From Oscillatoriophycideae cyanobacterium NC_groundwater_1537_Pr4_S-0.65um_50_18 (GTDB lineage: Bacteria > Cyanobacteriota > Cyanobacteriia > Elainellales > Elainellaceae), in NCBI GenBank assembly GCA_016208305.1, contig JACQYI010000009.1, positions 558,001-622,000 of the forward strand: a stretch of DNA of 64,000 nt. Direction: 5' to 3'. The notes below the pieces were generated by a model. That model did not search any database. It was not told the origin of the DNA and was given only the letters and a program-made list of their open reading frames with translations. The translations under genes were made by a program, and so were the position numbers. Below, piece by piece: positions 46,260-54,444 of the stretch; positions within the stretch are counted from its first letter, which is position 1; every line of letters starts with the position of its first letter.

Positions 46260-47912
46260 TTACAGAAGATTAGAGGATGCTTTTCCTGGCTGCAATTTTT
46301 GCATTGCATCCTGAAGTCCCTGAAGATTTTCACGCACAGTCACAGTATTGGGATGGTTTTCTCCCAACTGCTGCTCAAAGTTTTTTAATGCTTGGACATA
46401 GAGCGGTTCTGCCTCGCTGTAGCGCCCTTGGGATTCGTAGAGCAATGCCAGATTGTTGAGGCGGGTTGCCACATCGGGATGCTCCTCTCCCAACAGCCGT
46501 TTGCTCATATCCAAGGCTTGGACATACAGCGGTTCTGCCTCGCTGTAGCGCCCTTGGGAGTAATAGAGGTATGCCAGATTGTTGAGGCTGGTGGCTACAG
46601 CGGGATGATCTTCTCCCAACAGCCGTTTGCTCATATCCAAGGCTTGGACATAGAGCGGTTCTGCCTCGCTGTAGCGCCCTTGGGAATCATAAAGTGCTGC
46701 CAGATTATTGAGGCGGGTTGCCACATCGGAATGCTCCTCTCCCAACAGCCGTTTGCTCATCTCCAAAGCTTGGACATAAAGCGGTTCTGCCTCGCTGTAG
46801 CGCCCTTGAGATTCGTAGAGTCCTGCCAGATTGTTGAGGCTGTTTGCCACATCGGGATGATCTTCTCCTAACAGCCGTTTGCTCATCTCCAAAGCTTGGA
46901 CATAGAGCGGTTCTGCCTCGCTGTAGCGCCCTTGGGAGTCGTAGAGTCCTGCCAGATTGTTGAGGATGTTTGCCACAGCAGAATGTTCCTCTCCCAACAG
47001 TCGTTGTCTCAGTTCCAAGGCTTGGACATACAGCGCTTCTGCCTCGCTATAGCGCCCTTGGGATTTGTAGAGATATCCTAACCAGTTAAGGCTATTGGCT
47101 AAATCTAGCTCCTGTCCTGGCTCAGCTTGTAGACTGATCGCCTTTTCAAAATACTCGATCGCCCTCGCTGCTTCCGTCCGATAATCCTGCGCTTCGCCTC
47201 GTTCCAGCCTCCCAGCATAAATTCGCCCCATCTGGTTATACAAACCTGCCAGCAGCGGGTCGTTGGGGTTGCGGTCTGCCGTCTTTTGAATCAGGGCTTT
47301 CAGGTCTTCCAGCGGCAACAGAGTATCTTCGTCAATTTCGGGCAAATCTAGTCCTTTGAGCGCCGATCGAACGCCTTCCATTTCTGCCGCTGCCACCGTT
47401 GCCCTCTTGCGCGAGGCAAACCGAAACACGCCCTTGCGCCAGCTCCAGAAATCGGGCGATTTGCGGCTGAGGTTTGCCACCATCTGATGCGTCAGCCAGA
47501 GGATGATCGGAAAGCGAAACTCCCGCAGGGCTTCCCTCGTCCATTGCAGATAGCCAAAGAAAATCTCTTGCTCCGACTTGGCTTCACCAAAGGTCAAGAA
47601 ATAAAGCTGTTCGGTTCCGGTAATCGTCAGAATCGCTTTGCCGCCCTGCCGCAGCGATTCATGCTTCTCTAGCTCTTGGGCAATAGCCGCCTTCAAGCTC
47701 GGCTCCCCTCGCGCCAGCGTCAGCCGATGCGCCTCAAACTCTGGAGCCAATTCCTGCTCATAGTGCTGAATAATTTCGTCGCGCTGTGCTGGGTCATCGC
47801 AGACGGCAATCAAAAGGCTCAGCGTGCCCACCCCTGTTTCGATCGCCACCAGCAGATCGTCGTAGGCATTCTGGTTCTGAAGATCAATATCTTCTGCGTC
47901 GTGCGGCATCAA
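46260..47912 (-). CDS. TPR protein with N-terminal P-loop-less NTPase-like domain
   Basis: 550 residues. Residues about 18-175 (LLIAVCDDPAQRDEIIQHYE, LARGEPSLKAAIAQ, AILTITGTEQLYFL, FPIILWLTHQMVANLSRKSPDF) look to me like an AAA/STAND-type core without Walker A. A short linker (about 180-215) leads to TPR-like helices and then seven 42-residue kinesin-light-chain-type TPRs (about 265-535; LxxLYxSQGRYSEAEPLYVQALE). The repeats are close to identical in DNA, implying recent duplication. It begins at the stop codon of the NTPase gene (4-nt overlap ATGA), so the two are coupled and probably form a complex. Function unknown. Confidence 0.78.
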   Translation of the reverse strand: MMPHDAEDIDLQNQNAYDDLLVAIETGVGTLSLLIAVCDDPAQRDEIIQHYEQELAPEFEAHRLTLARGEPSLKAAIAQELEKHESLRQGGKAILTITGTEQLYFLTFGEAKSEQEIFFGYLQWTREALREFRFPIILWLTHQMVANLSRKSPDFWSWRKGVFRFASRKRATVAAAEMEGVRSALKGLDLPEIDEDTLLPLEDLKALIQKTADRNPNDPLLAGLYNQMGRIYAGRLERGEAQDYRTEAARAIEYFEKAISLQAEPGQELDLANSLNWLGYLYKSQGRYSEAEALYVQALELRQRLLGEEHSAVANILNNLAGLYDSQGRYSEAEPLYVQALEMSKRLLGEDHPDVANSLNNLAGLYESQGRYSEAEPLYVQALEMSKRLLGEEHSDVATRLNNLAALYDSQGRYSEAEPLYVQALDMSKRLLGEDHPAVATSLNNLAYLYYSQGRYSEAEPLYVQALDMSKRLLGEEHPDVATRLNNLALLYESQGRYSEAEPLYVQALKNFEQQLGENHPNTVTVRENLQGLQDAMQKLQPGKASSNLL

Positions 47913-49219
47913 ATCAACCCTTTGCGCTTCAGCAGGTCAATCACGATCGGGTGGGCATCATACCAAATTTCATCATTGCGGTATTCCAACACATGCAGCC
48001 CATGCAACAAGTCTAGAAACTTTTGATCCTTGGGGTCGTCCGGCAAAAACTTTTCGTAGGTAGTCTGCAAAATTTCGTAATCCACCTTACCCAACTGCAT
48101 CTCAAAGTCTAGCCGCAGTTCCTTCACCGCCTCGGCTAGAACGATCGGATCGATCGCCAGAGCAGACTGGTCGGGGTTGCGGCGCAGCGATCGCAAACAG
48201 ATGCGGCAGCAAACGTTCGTCAGCCGAATCAGCTCTCGCAGCACTCCACCGCTATAAAACACAATCTGCGCGGCAATCTCTGGATCAAGCAGTTCTGGAT
48301 CAATCCGTCGATGCAGCACCTCACACAGCGTTTGCATCGCTTCTGCCACCGGAACCGGGTCATCTTTTCGTCGTTCTCCCTTCACAAACGTCTTGGTCAC
48401 GGGCATCTCGACGATTTGATTGTCCGATTCGGTCGTGATGTACGATCGCAGCGAGGTTTCCCGCAATGCCGAAATGGGAATCGTGAAAATGATCCGAATT
48501 CCTGGCAGAAACAAAGCCTTGATGTGCTTCTTATATATCTCTTCCACGACCGCCAGATCCAGCTTGTCCAGGTCGTCAATAATCACCAGCACATCCTGCT
48601 GCGTAGCCGCCTGAATCTGCGCCGCAATGATATTGATCTGCGCCACCAGTTCTGAGATCTTTTTCTCAAACTCCTTGCGGATCTCATCCCGCACCGAAGC
48701 CTCAGACTTGAGCTTGCCGCTAATCAGCTTAAACAGCTCAAACCCCACCGAAACCTCGGCACTGAGCGGAGTCTCCGTAATGATCCGCGCCTTCTTGGCA
48801 AACCAATTGTCGATCGCCGTCTTTGCCGACTTGGGAATGCTCACCGAGGCTTTCTCGGCCTCCAGCATCAGGTTAAGGGCGATCGCAAACAAAATACTGA
48901 CATGATCCACATCCGACATCTCAATCGAGTCGGCAATGGAGAAAAACACCACAAAATAGCCGCGATCGCGACACTGCCGCCCAAACTCCGCCAGCAGCGT
49001 AGACTTACCGCAGCCCCGATGCCCCGAAAAGATGATCTTGCCATCCTTCGAGTCGTCATCCTCGACCAACTGCTGCAACTCCGCCAGCAGATCTAGCCCA
49101 TACGCCACCTGAAACTTCTCTAGCTCCCGTTTCTCAATCAGCGGCAGCAGATCCAGGTTGCGATAGGCTTCTTGAAATCGAGCGAGGCGATCGGCAGCGG
49201 GTGTCAAAGAACCAGACAT
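47909..49219 (-). CDS. P-loop NTPase (AAA/STAND-like), partner of the TPR protein
   Basis: 436 residues. Walker A GHRGCGKST (66-74), Walker B LVIIDDLDKL (211-220), then RIIFTIPISALRETSLRSYI as a sensor-1-like strand. The N-terminal lead-in RLARFQEAYRNLDLLPLIEK and the C-terminal winged-helix-like end (EILQTTYEKFLPDDPKDQKF, LEYRNDEIWYDAHPIVIDLLKRKG) fit a regulatory ATPase of the AAA or STAND kind. An insertion at about 130-205 is helical (KKISELVAQINIIAAQIQ), possibly for partner contact. Such proteins often sense a cue and switch a partner. First gene of the coupled pair. Confidence 0.82.
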   Translation of the reverse strand: MSGSLTPAADRLARFQEAYRNLDLLPLIEKRELEKFQVAYGLDLLAELQQLVEDDDSKDGKIIFSGHRGCGKSTLLAEFGRQCRDRGYFVVFFSIADSIEMSDVDHVSILFAIALNLMLEAEKASVSIPKSAKTAIDNWFAKKARIITETPLSAEVSVGFELFKLISGKLKSEASVRDEIRKEFEKKISELVAQINIIAAQIQAATQQDVLVIIDDLDKLDLAVVEEIYKKHIKALFLPGIRIIFTIPISALRETSLRSYITTESDNQIVEMPVTKTFVKGERRKDDPVPVAEAMQTLCEVLHRRIDPELLDPEIAAQIVFYSGGVLRELIRLTNVCCRICLRSLRRNPDQSALAIDPIVLAEAVKELRLDFEMQLGKVDYEILQTTYEKFLPDDPKDQKFLDLLHGLHVLEYRNDEIWYDAHPIVIDLLKRKGLI

Positions 49220-49346
49220 GAGAAATCCTGGAGAAAGCTGAGGGATTACAGCCCATCATCGCGTAATTTTAGTGCGATCGCTCCCCACACGCTAGACACC
49301 CAGTTATGCAACCCAGTTACACCACCCAAATTATGCAATCAACAGG

Positions 49347-49592
49347 CTACTGATCGAAGTGCCGCCGAAATCGCGGATCGAGGTGATGTTTCTTGCGTGA
49401 GTTGCAGGAACGGCAGAGGGTTTGAAAGTTGCTGATGTCATCGGTTCCCCCTTTGGCCAGCGGAATAATATGATCGATCGTCAGTTCAGCCTCTGCCGCG
49501 TGACAGCCACAGCTTTTGCACTGAGAGCCATCCCGCTCCAGCACATATTTTCGCACTTCAGGCGGAATCCGAATTCGCCGTGATTGAGCCAT
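49347..49592 (-). CDS. Small HNH endonuclease
   Basis: 81 residues from the ATG at 49592 (MAQSRRIRIPPEVRKYVLER); a longer frame up to 49730 adds an unrelated lead. Zinc cysteines CKSC and CRSC frame the HNH motif DHIIPLAKGGTDDISNFQTL, then NSRKKHHLDPRFRRHF. Short stand-alone HNH proteins of this type are widespread in cyanobacteria. Nicking or cleaving DNA is expected; the target is unknown. It lies between the NTPase-TPR pair and the dynamin-like gene on the same strand, with 127 nt and 253 nt spaces. Confidence 0.85.
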   Translation of the reverse strand: MAQSRRIRIPPEVRKYVLERDGSQCKSCGCHAAEAELTIDHIIPLAKGGTDDISNFQTLCRSCNSRKKHHLDPRFRRHFDQ

Positions 49593-49744
49593 AGATTTTT
49601 GTCGTAGGTTGTGATGATAACCGCCATAATAGTTTTGAAGGAAGACGTAGTTAGTCAATTGCCGACTGATGGGGCAACCCAGCATGATCACTACTTGTAT
49701 GGCACACCTAAACGAGGAATTAAATAACACCGGAACCTCAAGCG

Positions 49745-49814
49745 TAAGGGTTTAGCATTCGGGCAACCAGCTTTGCTACGACCAAGGGTACATCTGCCGA
49801 ATGCTAAACCCCTA
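49745..49814. repeat. Long-stem hairpin repeat, 34-nt loop
   Basis: GGGTTTAGCATTCGG (49748-49762) pairs with CCGAATGCTAAACCC (49797-49811), with GTA / TAC extending the stem (one mismatch). I recall nearly the same sequence as a dispersed intergenic repeat in other cyanobacteria. It lies between the dynamin-like gene's stop and the HNH gene. Confidence 0.8.
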
Positions 49815-49845
49815 CAGGTATATCGGTTTTATTTCGTACTCGTTC

Positions 49846-52335
49846 CTAAGCTTCGACCAGCGCGATCGCCTCAACTTCATTAGGCTCCATCTCGCCCATT
49901 GCAACCGACTCTCCTGATTCAGCCGTTGGAGCTGGCACGATCGCCAGATCATTCTTGCTAATTTCGGGGAGCTTTTTGCGATCGAGCTGCATCACCTCCA
50001 AACAGGAATTAATGCCTGCGATCGCTTGATTATAAATGGCGATCTTTTGCTCAATTTCTGCCTGTTGCCGCTGGTTGCTGCGGATTTTTTCGGCGGCCTC
50101 TTTGTCTAGAATTTGCGCCAAATAAGCCCGCGCCTGATCATACTGTTGCAGAATCACGTCAGCTTGATCAGCAGCATTTTGCAGCAGATGCACATTCAGC
50201 GTTTGGTTGATGGTCTGCCGGAAGGTGCGTAAAACCGTTTCCTTCACCTTTTGCTCAAAGTCCAGCTTGAGGAGCTGGCGAATCGCAGGTTCAGCCTCCA
50301 CCATGTTTTGGTAGTCGTAGCCGCGACAGGCTTGCTGCAAGGTCTGGCGGAGCTGCCACATCGAGCAAGAGCCTTCGGTATAAAATTCAGGCCGTTCGCG
50401 CACATAGCGATCGCACTCGGTACGGGCTTCATTCACCAGCGCGTCAGAAACCTTTTGCTGAAGGCGAATCAGGCTGCTCTCAATGCCGCCATCGTTGCCC
50501 AACAGACGATAGAGGTTGCGGTAGTAGTCTTGCTGATGGACGCGATCGTTCAAAGCCTGAAAGAAAGTGGCAACCACCTCCTGGGAAGCATCCACTAGCA
50601 CTTCCTCTAGGCCATCTGCTAGATAGTAAAAGGCTTCTGCCAGAATCCCTAGCAGAGGCACGACCGAATGGCGCTTATGGCTGGCCTGAGCGCGTTTGTG
50701 GACTTCGCCCACAGAAAAGGTATACAGCAGATCATCCAGACGAGTCACCATGCGGGTTTTCAGCCGCGAAAAGCTGTTTTCCAGAGCAATATTGCCATCG
50801 CTGGCGATCGCCTCGTTCACGGTTTGCTCAATATCCTGCCGGAAGCGATCGCCCACCTGCTTCAATTCTTTGCTGAGCTGGCGCAATTCCTGCTCTTTGA
50901 TGGCGTTGATGTCTTGGGGCTGGCTACCCAACTGCTGCCATGCCTCAATGTAGGATTTCTTCAGGCTAATGCTCACAGGCTGTAAATCATCGGCCAGGTT
51001 AGCCAATAGCAACGGCCGTTTCTCGGTGGTCAAGTAGCGGGTGATGGCGGTACGGAATTCTTCAATACCGCTGTCTTTAATCAGCTGCTCAATCAGGGGC
51101 GAACCCGTTTCACTGAGAATGCGAACGTAATTTTCATTAGGCGACTCGTAGCTTTTGACATCGATCCGGAAGCGATCGGCAGGTAGCTTGCCTGAGCTGG
51201 CGCAGTAGCGGTTAAATTCGCTGACAAACTGCGGCGTTTCTTCCTGCCCTTCGGTTTGTCTCTCGACTTGGCCTGCTGCAAATAGCGTGTCTAGCCCAAA
51301 GCGATCGCCCCGTCCAGACACCCGAAGCTGGCTGCCAAAAAAGCCCAGCAGACCGCTGGTTTTGTAGACTCGGCTAGAATCCCGAAACTGATCTTGCAAT
51401 AGCCGCTCTAGCCGCTGCCGTAGTTGGGTGTTATACCAGGTTTCGTCGATGCGGTTAAAGACATAAAAGACGCGATCGCGGATGCCGGGATTCGACTTGG
51501 TTTTCTCCAATAGCTCAGTTTCTTCGCTGGTCATGTCGCCCGCCGCCGCAGGTTTGAGGACGCAGACTACGGCAGAGGTGTCAGGATTTTCGATTTTGGC
51601 GTAGGTTAGTTCGGCATCTTTTTTGACGGGCGCATCAATTCCTGGCGTATCCACCAAAATGTTGCCGTCCCGGAGCAGCTCATGGTGACAGTAATATTCC
51701 ACCCGCTTCAGCACAGCGCTATTGGCTCCGCGACGGGCATAGCTGGCGGCTTCCTGAAGGTTGCGGAAGTTGAACCGCTCCATCGAAAACGTATTGTTGT
51801 TGACGGTGTGAATATGTTCGCGGTTGGCAATAAAGCCCTCTAGCAAAAACCGCAGCGCGCTGGCCTGCTTGGCGCGATCGGACTTACTCTCGCCGCCCTC
51901 TTGCTCAATAATCACCTGACAAGCCTGAGAGACTAAATCGATCACATCCGAACGGTTGATATTGTCTCGTACCGTCAACCCCAGCCGTTCGCACAGCAGC
52001 GTCGCCTGTCCGCGAATTTCGGCCTCGCTGAGGAAAGTCAACACCACCCGCTCTTGATCTGGCTCTGCGTAGGCGATCTGGCATTCGGTTCCGGTAGCGT
52101 GCCCTTCGGCGCTGTAAAGCAGCTCTCGCTCTAGCAGGGCGTTGATCAGCATCGATTTTCCGGCACTAAAGGCTCCGGCAAAGACGATCTCGAAGGTGGG
52201 GGCGATCGCCTTGCGCAACGAGTTTTGAATGGCGGTAGTGTCTTGCGATCGCAACAACGGTTCCTGTTGCTGAAGTTCCAGAAGGCTATTTACCTGCTCT
52301 TGCAGGTTTTGGCACTGTGGGAAGGCTTGTGACAT
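49846..52335 (-). CDS. Bacterial dynamin-like GTPase
   Basis: 829 residues, the size of cyanobacterial dynamin-like proteins. G1 is GAFSAGKS (54-61), G2 the Thr in ATGTE (about 81), G3 DTPG (229-232), G4 NRID (294-297). The rest is mostly helical (bundle and stalk), with a hydrophobic stretch at about 565-590 (VVPLLGILAEAFYYLADGL) that may be the membrane-inserting paddle. Dynamin-like proteins bind and reshape membranes; in cyanobacteria they have been linked to thylakoid structure, and in other bacteria to phage resistance. The acidic tail is unlike the core. Monocistronic, same strand as the NTPase-TPR-HNH genes. Confidence 0.88.
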   Translation of the reverse strand: MSQAFPQCQNLQEQVNSLLELQQQEPLLRSQDTTAIQNSLRKAIAPTFEIVFAGAFSAGKSMLINALLERELLYSAEGHATGTECQIAYAEPDQERVVLTFLSEAEIRGQATLLCERLGLTVRDNINRSDVIDLVSQACQVIIEQEGGESKSDRAKQASALRFLLEGFIANREHIHTVNNNTFSMERFNFRNLQEAASYARRGANSAVLKRVEYYCHHELLRDGNILVDTPGIDAPVKKDAELTYAKIENPDTSAVVCVLKPAAAGDMTSEETELLEKTKSNPGIRDRVFYVFNRIDETWYNTQLRQRLERLLQDQFRDSSRVYKTSGLLGFFGSQLRVSGRGDRFGLDTLFAAGQVERQTEGQEETPQFVSEFNRYCASSGKLPADRFRIDVKSYESPNENYVRILSETGSPLIEQLIKDSGIEEFRTAITRYLTTEKRPLLLANLADDLQPVSISLKKSYIEAWQQLGSQPQDINAIKEQELRQLSKELKQVGDRFRQDIEQTVNEAIASDGNIALENSFSRLKTRMVTRLDDLLYTFSVGEVHKRAQASHKRHSVVPLLGILAEAFYYLADGLEEVLVDASQEVVATFFQALNDRVHQQDYYRNLYRLLGNDGGIESSLIRLQQKVSDALVNEARTECDRYVRERPEFYTEGSCSMWQLRQTLQQACRGYDYQNMVEAEPAIRQLLKLDFEQKVKETVLRTFRQTINQTLNVHLLQNAADQADVILQQYDQARAYLAQILDKEAAEKIRSNQRQQAEIEQKIAIYNQAIAGINSCLEVMQLDRKKLPEISKNDLAIVPAPTAESGESVAMGEMEPNEVEAIALVEA

Positions 52336-52439
52336 AGAGAAAGTCCTAAAGGGCGACGAAGGGAGGCAACCCTCTGTTCAGGATTCCCAGTTTCCCTAAG
52401 GACTTCACGCCGCTATAGAATCAGCAGCGCCCAAAAACT

Positions 52440-52480
52440 AAAGGCCAAATTCAAAGCCAAAGGCCAAATTCAAAGCCAAA
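52440..52480. repeat. Two direct 18-bp repeats
   Basis: AAGGCCAAATTCAAAGCC occurs at 52441-52458 and again immediately after, followed by a partial third copy. It lies between the dynamin-like gene and the small gene at 52542, upstream of the latter's start. Confidence 0.75.
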
Positions 52481-52541
52481 ATTCAAAATCGAATGACACA
52501 ATGAGTCTTGCACTGCCGATCGACCCAAGGAAACGTTCACT

Positions 52542-52769
52542 ATGTGGCGAGTGATTATTCAATGTTCTGCCGAAAGCTGGCGCAATCATGCAGATGCCTT
52601 TAAGGCGATCGCTGCCAAATATCCGGGCATTCCCCTAGCCTCGAAAAAAATGAAAGGGGACGAACGCCGAATTATGGAATATCAGCTTGAAAACGTCGGT
52701 GATGCCGAAGATTTCACCGACGAATGCTTGACGCTTGAGGGATTTACAGCCCAGTTTGAGTCACTCTAG
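52542..52769 (+). CDS. Small conserved-looking protein of unknown function
   Basis: 75 residues, MWRVIIQCSAESWRNHADAF to CLTLEGFTAQFESL. An AAGGAAA ribosome site lies 8 nt before the ATG, which supports expression. The sequence has a beta start, a helix (SAESWRNHADAFKAIAAKY) and an acidic C-terminal half, with no motif I know. It is convergent with the CDF gene, 11 nt apart. Confidence 0.6.
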   Translation: MWRVIIQCSAESWRNHADAFKAIAAKYPGIPLASKKMKGDERRIMEYQLENVGDAEDFTDECLTLEGFTAQFESL

Positions 52770-52780
52770 CTTGAATCACA

Positions 52781-53785
52781 TTAGCCCTGCTCAGCCCCTT
52801 CGGCAACCGGGAAACTCACCAGCTCAAGGCGGGGCGGAACGGAGAGATTGACTGGCTCCGATACTGGGACAGCCGCCATTTGCAAGCAGACTTCATAAAG
52901 ACCAAACTCTTGCTGAAGCGAGAGCTGAAGGTCTTGCAGCAGCCGATCGCGCTTCAGCCCTTCTTGCAGGCTAACCGTCAGATGGGCGGACAGAGCTTCT
53001 TGCCCCAAGGCGATCGTCCAAACCCTCAACCGATCGACTGCGACCACCCCGGCAAAACTCAAAAGATGCGATCGCACCTGGTTCAAATCCAGATGAACGG
53101 GCGTTTTTTCTAGGAGAATATGCAGACTCTGACGAATGAGCGGCAGGGTGCCCAGACCAATAAACACGGCAACGCCCAGGCTAATTGCACCATCTGCCCA
53201 ATTCCACTGAAAAGCCCAGACGGCGATCGCCGCCAAAATCACCCCTACTGAGCTAATGGCATCGGCCACCATATGCAAAAATGCGCCGCGCAGGTTCAAA
53301 TCATCGTGGCTGTCGCCATGCAGCAGCGAAGCGCTGAGGCTGTTTACCCCCAGCCCTACGATCGCCGTTACCAGCATCGGCAAACTCAAAATTTCAACTG
53401 AGGGCGTTTGCAACCGGGCGATCGCCTCCCAGCCTACCCAGACGGCCACCCCTAGCAGCGCGATGCCATTTACCAAGGCCGCCAAAATCTCAATGCGTCG
53501 GTAGCCAAAGGGAGCTTGATCGGTCACAGGCAGTTGGGCGACCCAAGTGGCAAATAGCGCCAGACCTAGCGCCAGCGTATCCGACAGCATATGTCCCGAC
53601 TCTGCCAGCAGCGCCAAACTGCGGCTAAACCAGCCCACTGCCCCCTCAGCGATCGCAAAACCGCCAATCAGCCATAGCGCCATCCAGAGCAATCGAGCTT
53701 TTTCGGCTGTCTCCTGCTGTGTCGCAGGGTGAATGAGAGAATGCTGACGACAGTCAGGCGGGCAATTTAAAGGAGAGTGGTGCAT
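52781..53785 (-). CDS. Cation diffusion facilitator (zinc-type)
   Basis: 334 residues from the ATG at 53785. An upstream ATG at 53875 adds 30 residues without membrane character. The start is His-rich (MHHSPLNCPPDCRQH), then six membrane segments; the metal site is the HxxxD pair: ESGHMLSDTLAL in TM2 and HMVADAISSV in TM5. A C-terminal cytoplasmic domain with VHLDLNQVRSHLLSF and SAHLTVSLQEGLKRD follows. CDF proteins export Zn2+ or related ions in exchange for protons. Monocistronic. Confidence 0.88.
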   Translation of the reverse strand: MHHSPLNCPPDCRQHSLIHPATQQETAEKARLLWMALWLIGGFAIAEGAVGWFSRSLALLAESGHMLSDTLALGLALFATWVAQLPVTDQAPFGYRRIEILAALVNGIALLGVAVWVGWEAIARLQTPSVEILSLPMLVTAIVGLGVNSLSASLLHGDSHDDLNLRGAFLHMVADAISSVGVILAAIAVWAFQWNWADGAISLGVAVFIGLGTLPLIRQSLHILLEKTPVHLDLNQVRSHLLSFAGVVAVDRLRVWTIALGQEALSAHLTVSLQEGLKRDRLLQDLQLSLQQEFGLYEVCLQMAAVPVSEPVNLSVPPRLELVSFPVAEGAEQG

Positions 53786-53902
53786 GAATGCCAGATAGAT
53801 TGAACCAAATAGATTGAAAAAGGGGCGATCGCAGACGGCTAGAATTTGCGGTAGTCTGACTGAGAGCAGACCCATCCACGCAGACTAACAAAATAACCCA
53901 GA

Positions 53903-54277
53903 ATGGCAGTTTATCAGGTTCGCTTAGTGAATGAAGCGTTGGGACTCGATCGGACGATCGCAGTTCCTGACGATCAATACATTATCGACATCGCTGAAGA
54001 AAGCGGCATTCGCTTGCCCGCTGGCTGCAAACAGGGCGAATGCTCGGCTTGCATTGCCAAACTGGTTGCAGGCGAAGTCGATCAGACAGAGCAAAAGTTT
54101 TTGCGACCTCAAGAGCTAAGTCAGGGGTATGCCGTCACCTGCGTGGCCTATCCGCGATCGAACTGTACGCTGCTGACGCATCAAGAGCAGATGCTGTACC
54201 AGTCTTCCCTGTACTATACGAAAAAAGACGGTACGCAAAAAGACGGTACGCAAGAGAGCACGCCTAAAGAGATCTAG
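53903..54277 (+). CDS. Plant-type 2Fe-2S ferredoxin
   Basis: 124 residues. Cluster cysteines CKQGECSAC and a fourth in GYAVTCVAYP follow the C-x4-C-x2-C...C pattern of plant-type ferredoxins. The lead-in YQVRLVNEALGLDRTIAVPDDQYIIDIAEESGIRLPAGC is normal. The tail after residue 98 (LLTHQEQMLYQSSLYYTKKD) is longer than in PetF and includes a duplicated KKDGTQKDGTQ, encoded by a 15-bp direct repeat. It is a paralogue rather than the main photosynthetic ferredoxin; electron partner unknown. Confidence 0.88.
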   Translation: MAVYQVRLVNEALGLDRTIAVPDDQYIIDIAEESGIRLPAGCKQGECSACIAKLVAGEVDQTEQKFLRPQELSQGYAVTCVAYPRSNCTLLTHQEQMLYQSSLYYTKKDGTQKDGTQESTPKEI

Positions 54278-54332
54278 AAACCTGGGGAAACACTATCCCA
54301 GCGCTGCTCTGCTATTATAGCTATGTCGATCT

Positions 54333-54406
54333 GGGGCTGTAGCTCAGCAGGATAGAGCGACCGCCTCCTAAGCGGTAGGTCGAGGGTTCGAATCCCGCCA
54401 GCCCTG
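54333..54406 (+). tRNA. tRNA-Arg (anticodon CCU)
   Basis: Folds as a cloverleaf: acceptor 54333-54339 with 54399-54405 (G1 pairs with U72), D-stem GCTC/GAGC, anticodon stem ACCGC/GCGGT with loop CTCCTAA giving anticodon CCU, T-loop TTCGAAT. The T-stem has one A-G mismatch. CCA is not encoded. TATTAT at 54313-54318 is a plausible -10 box. Reads AGG codons, which are rare in many cyanobacteria. Confidence 0.95.
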
Positions 54407-54444
54407 TACTTATGGCGCGCCTAGCGTAAAACGGATTGAACCAC

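Noticed and set aside
46392-46871. Plus-strand frame with repeated 42-residue units
   Set aside because: Shadow of the TPR gene on the other strand; period is that of the TPR DNA.
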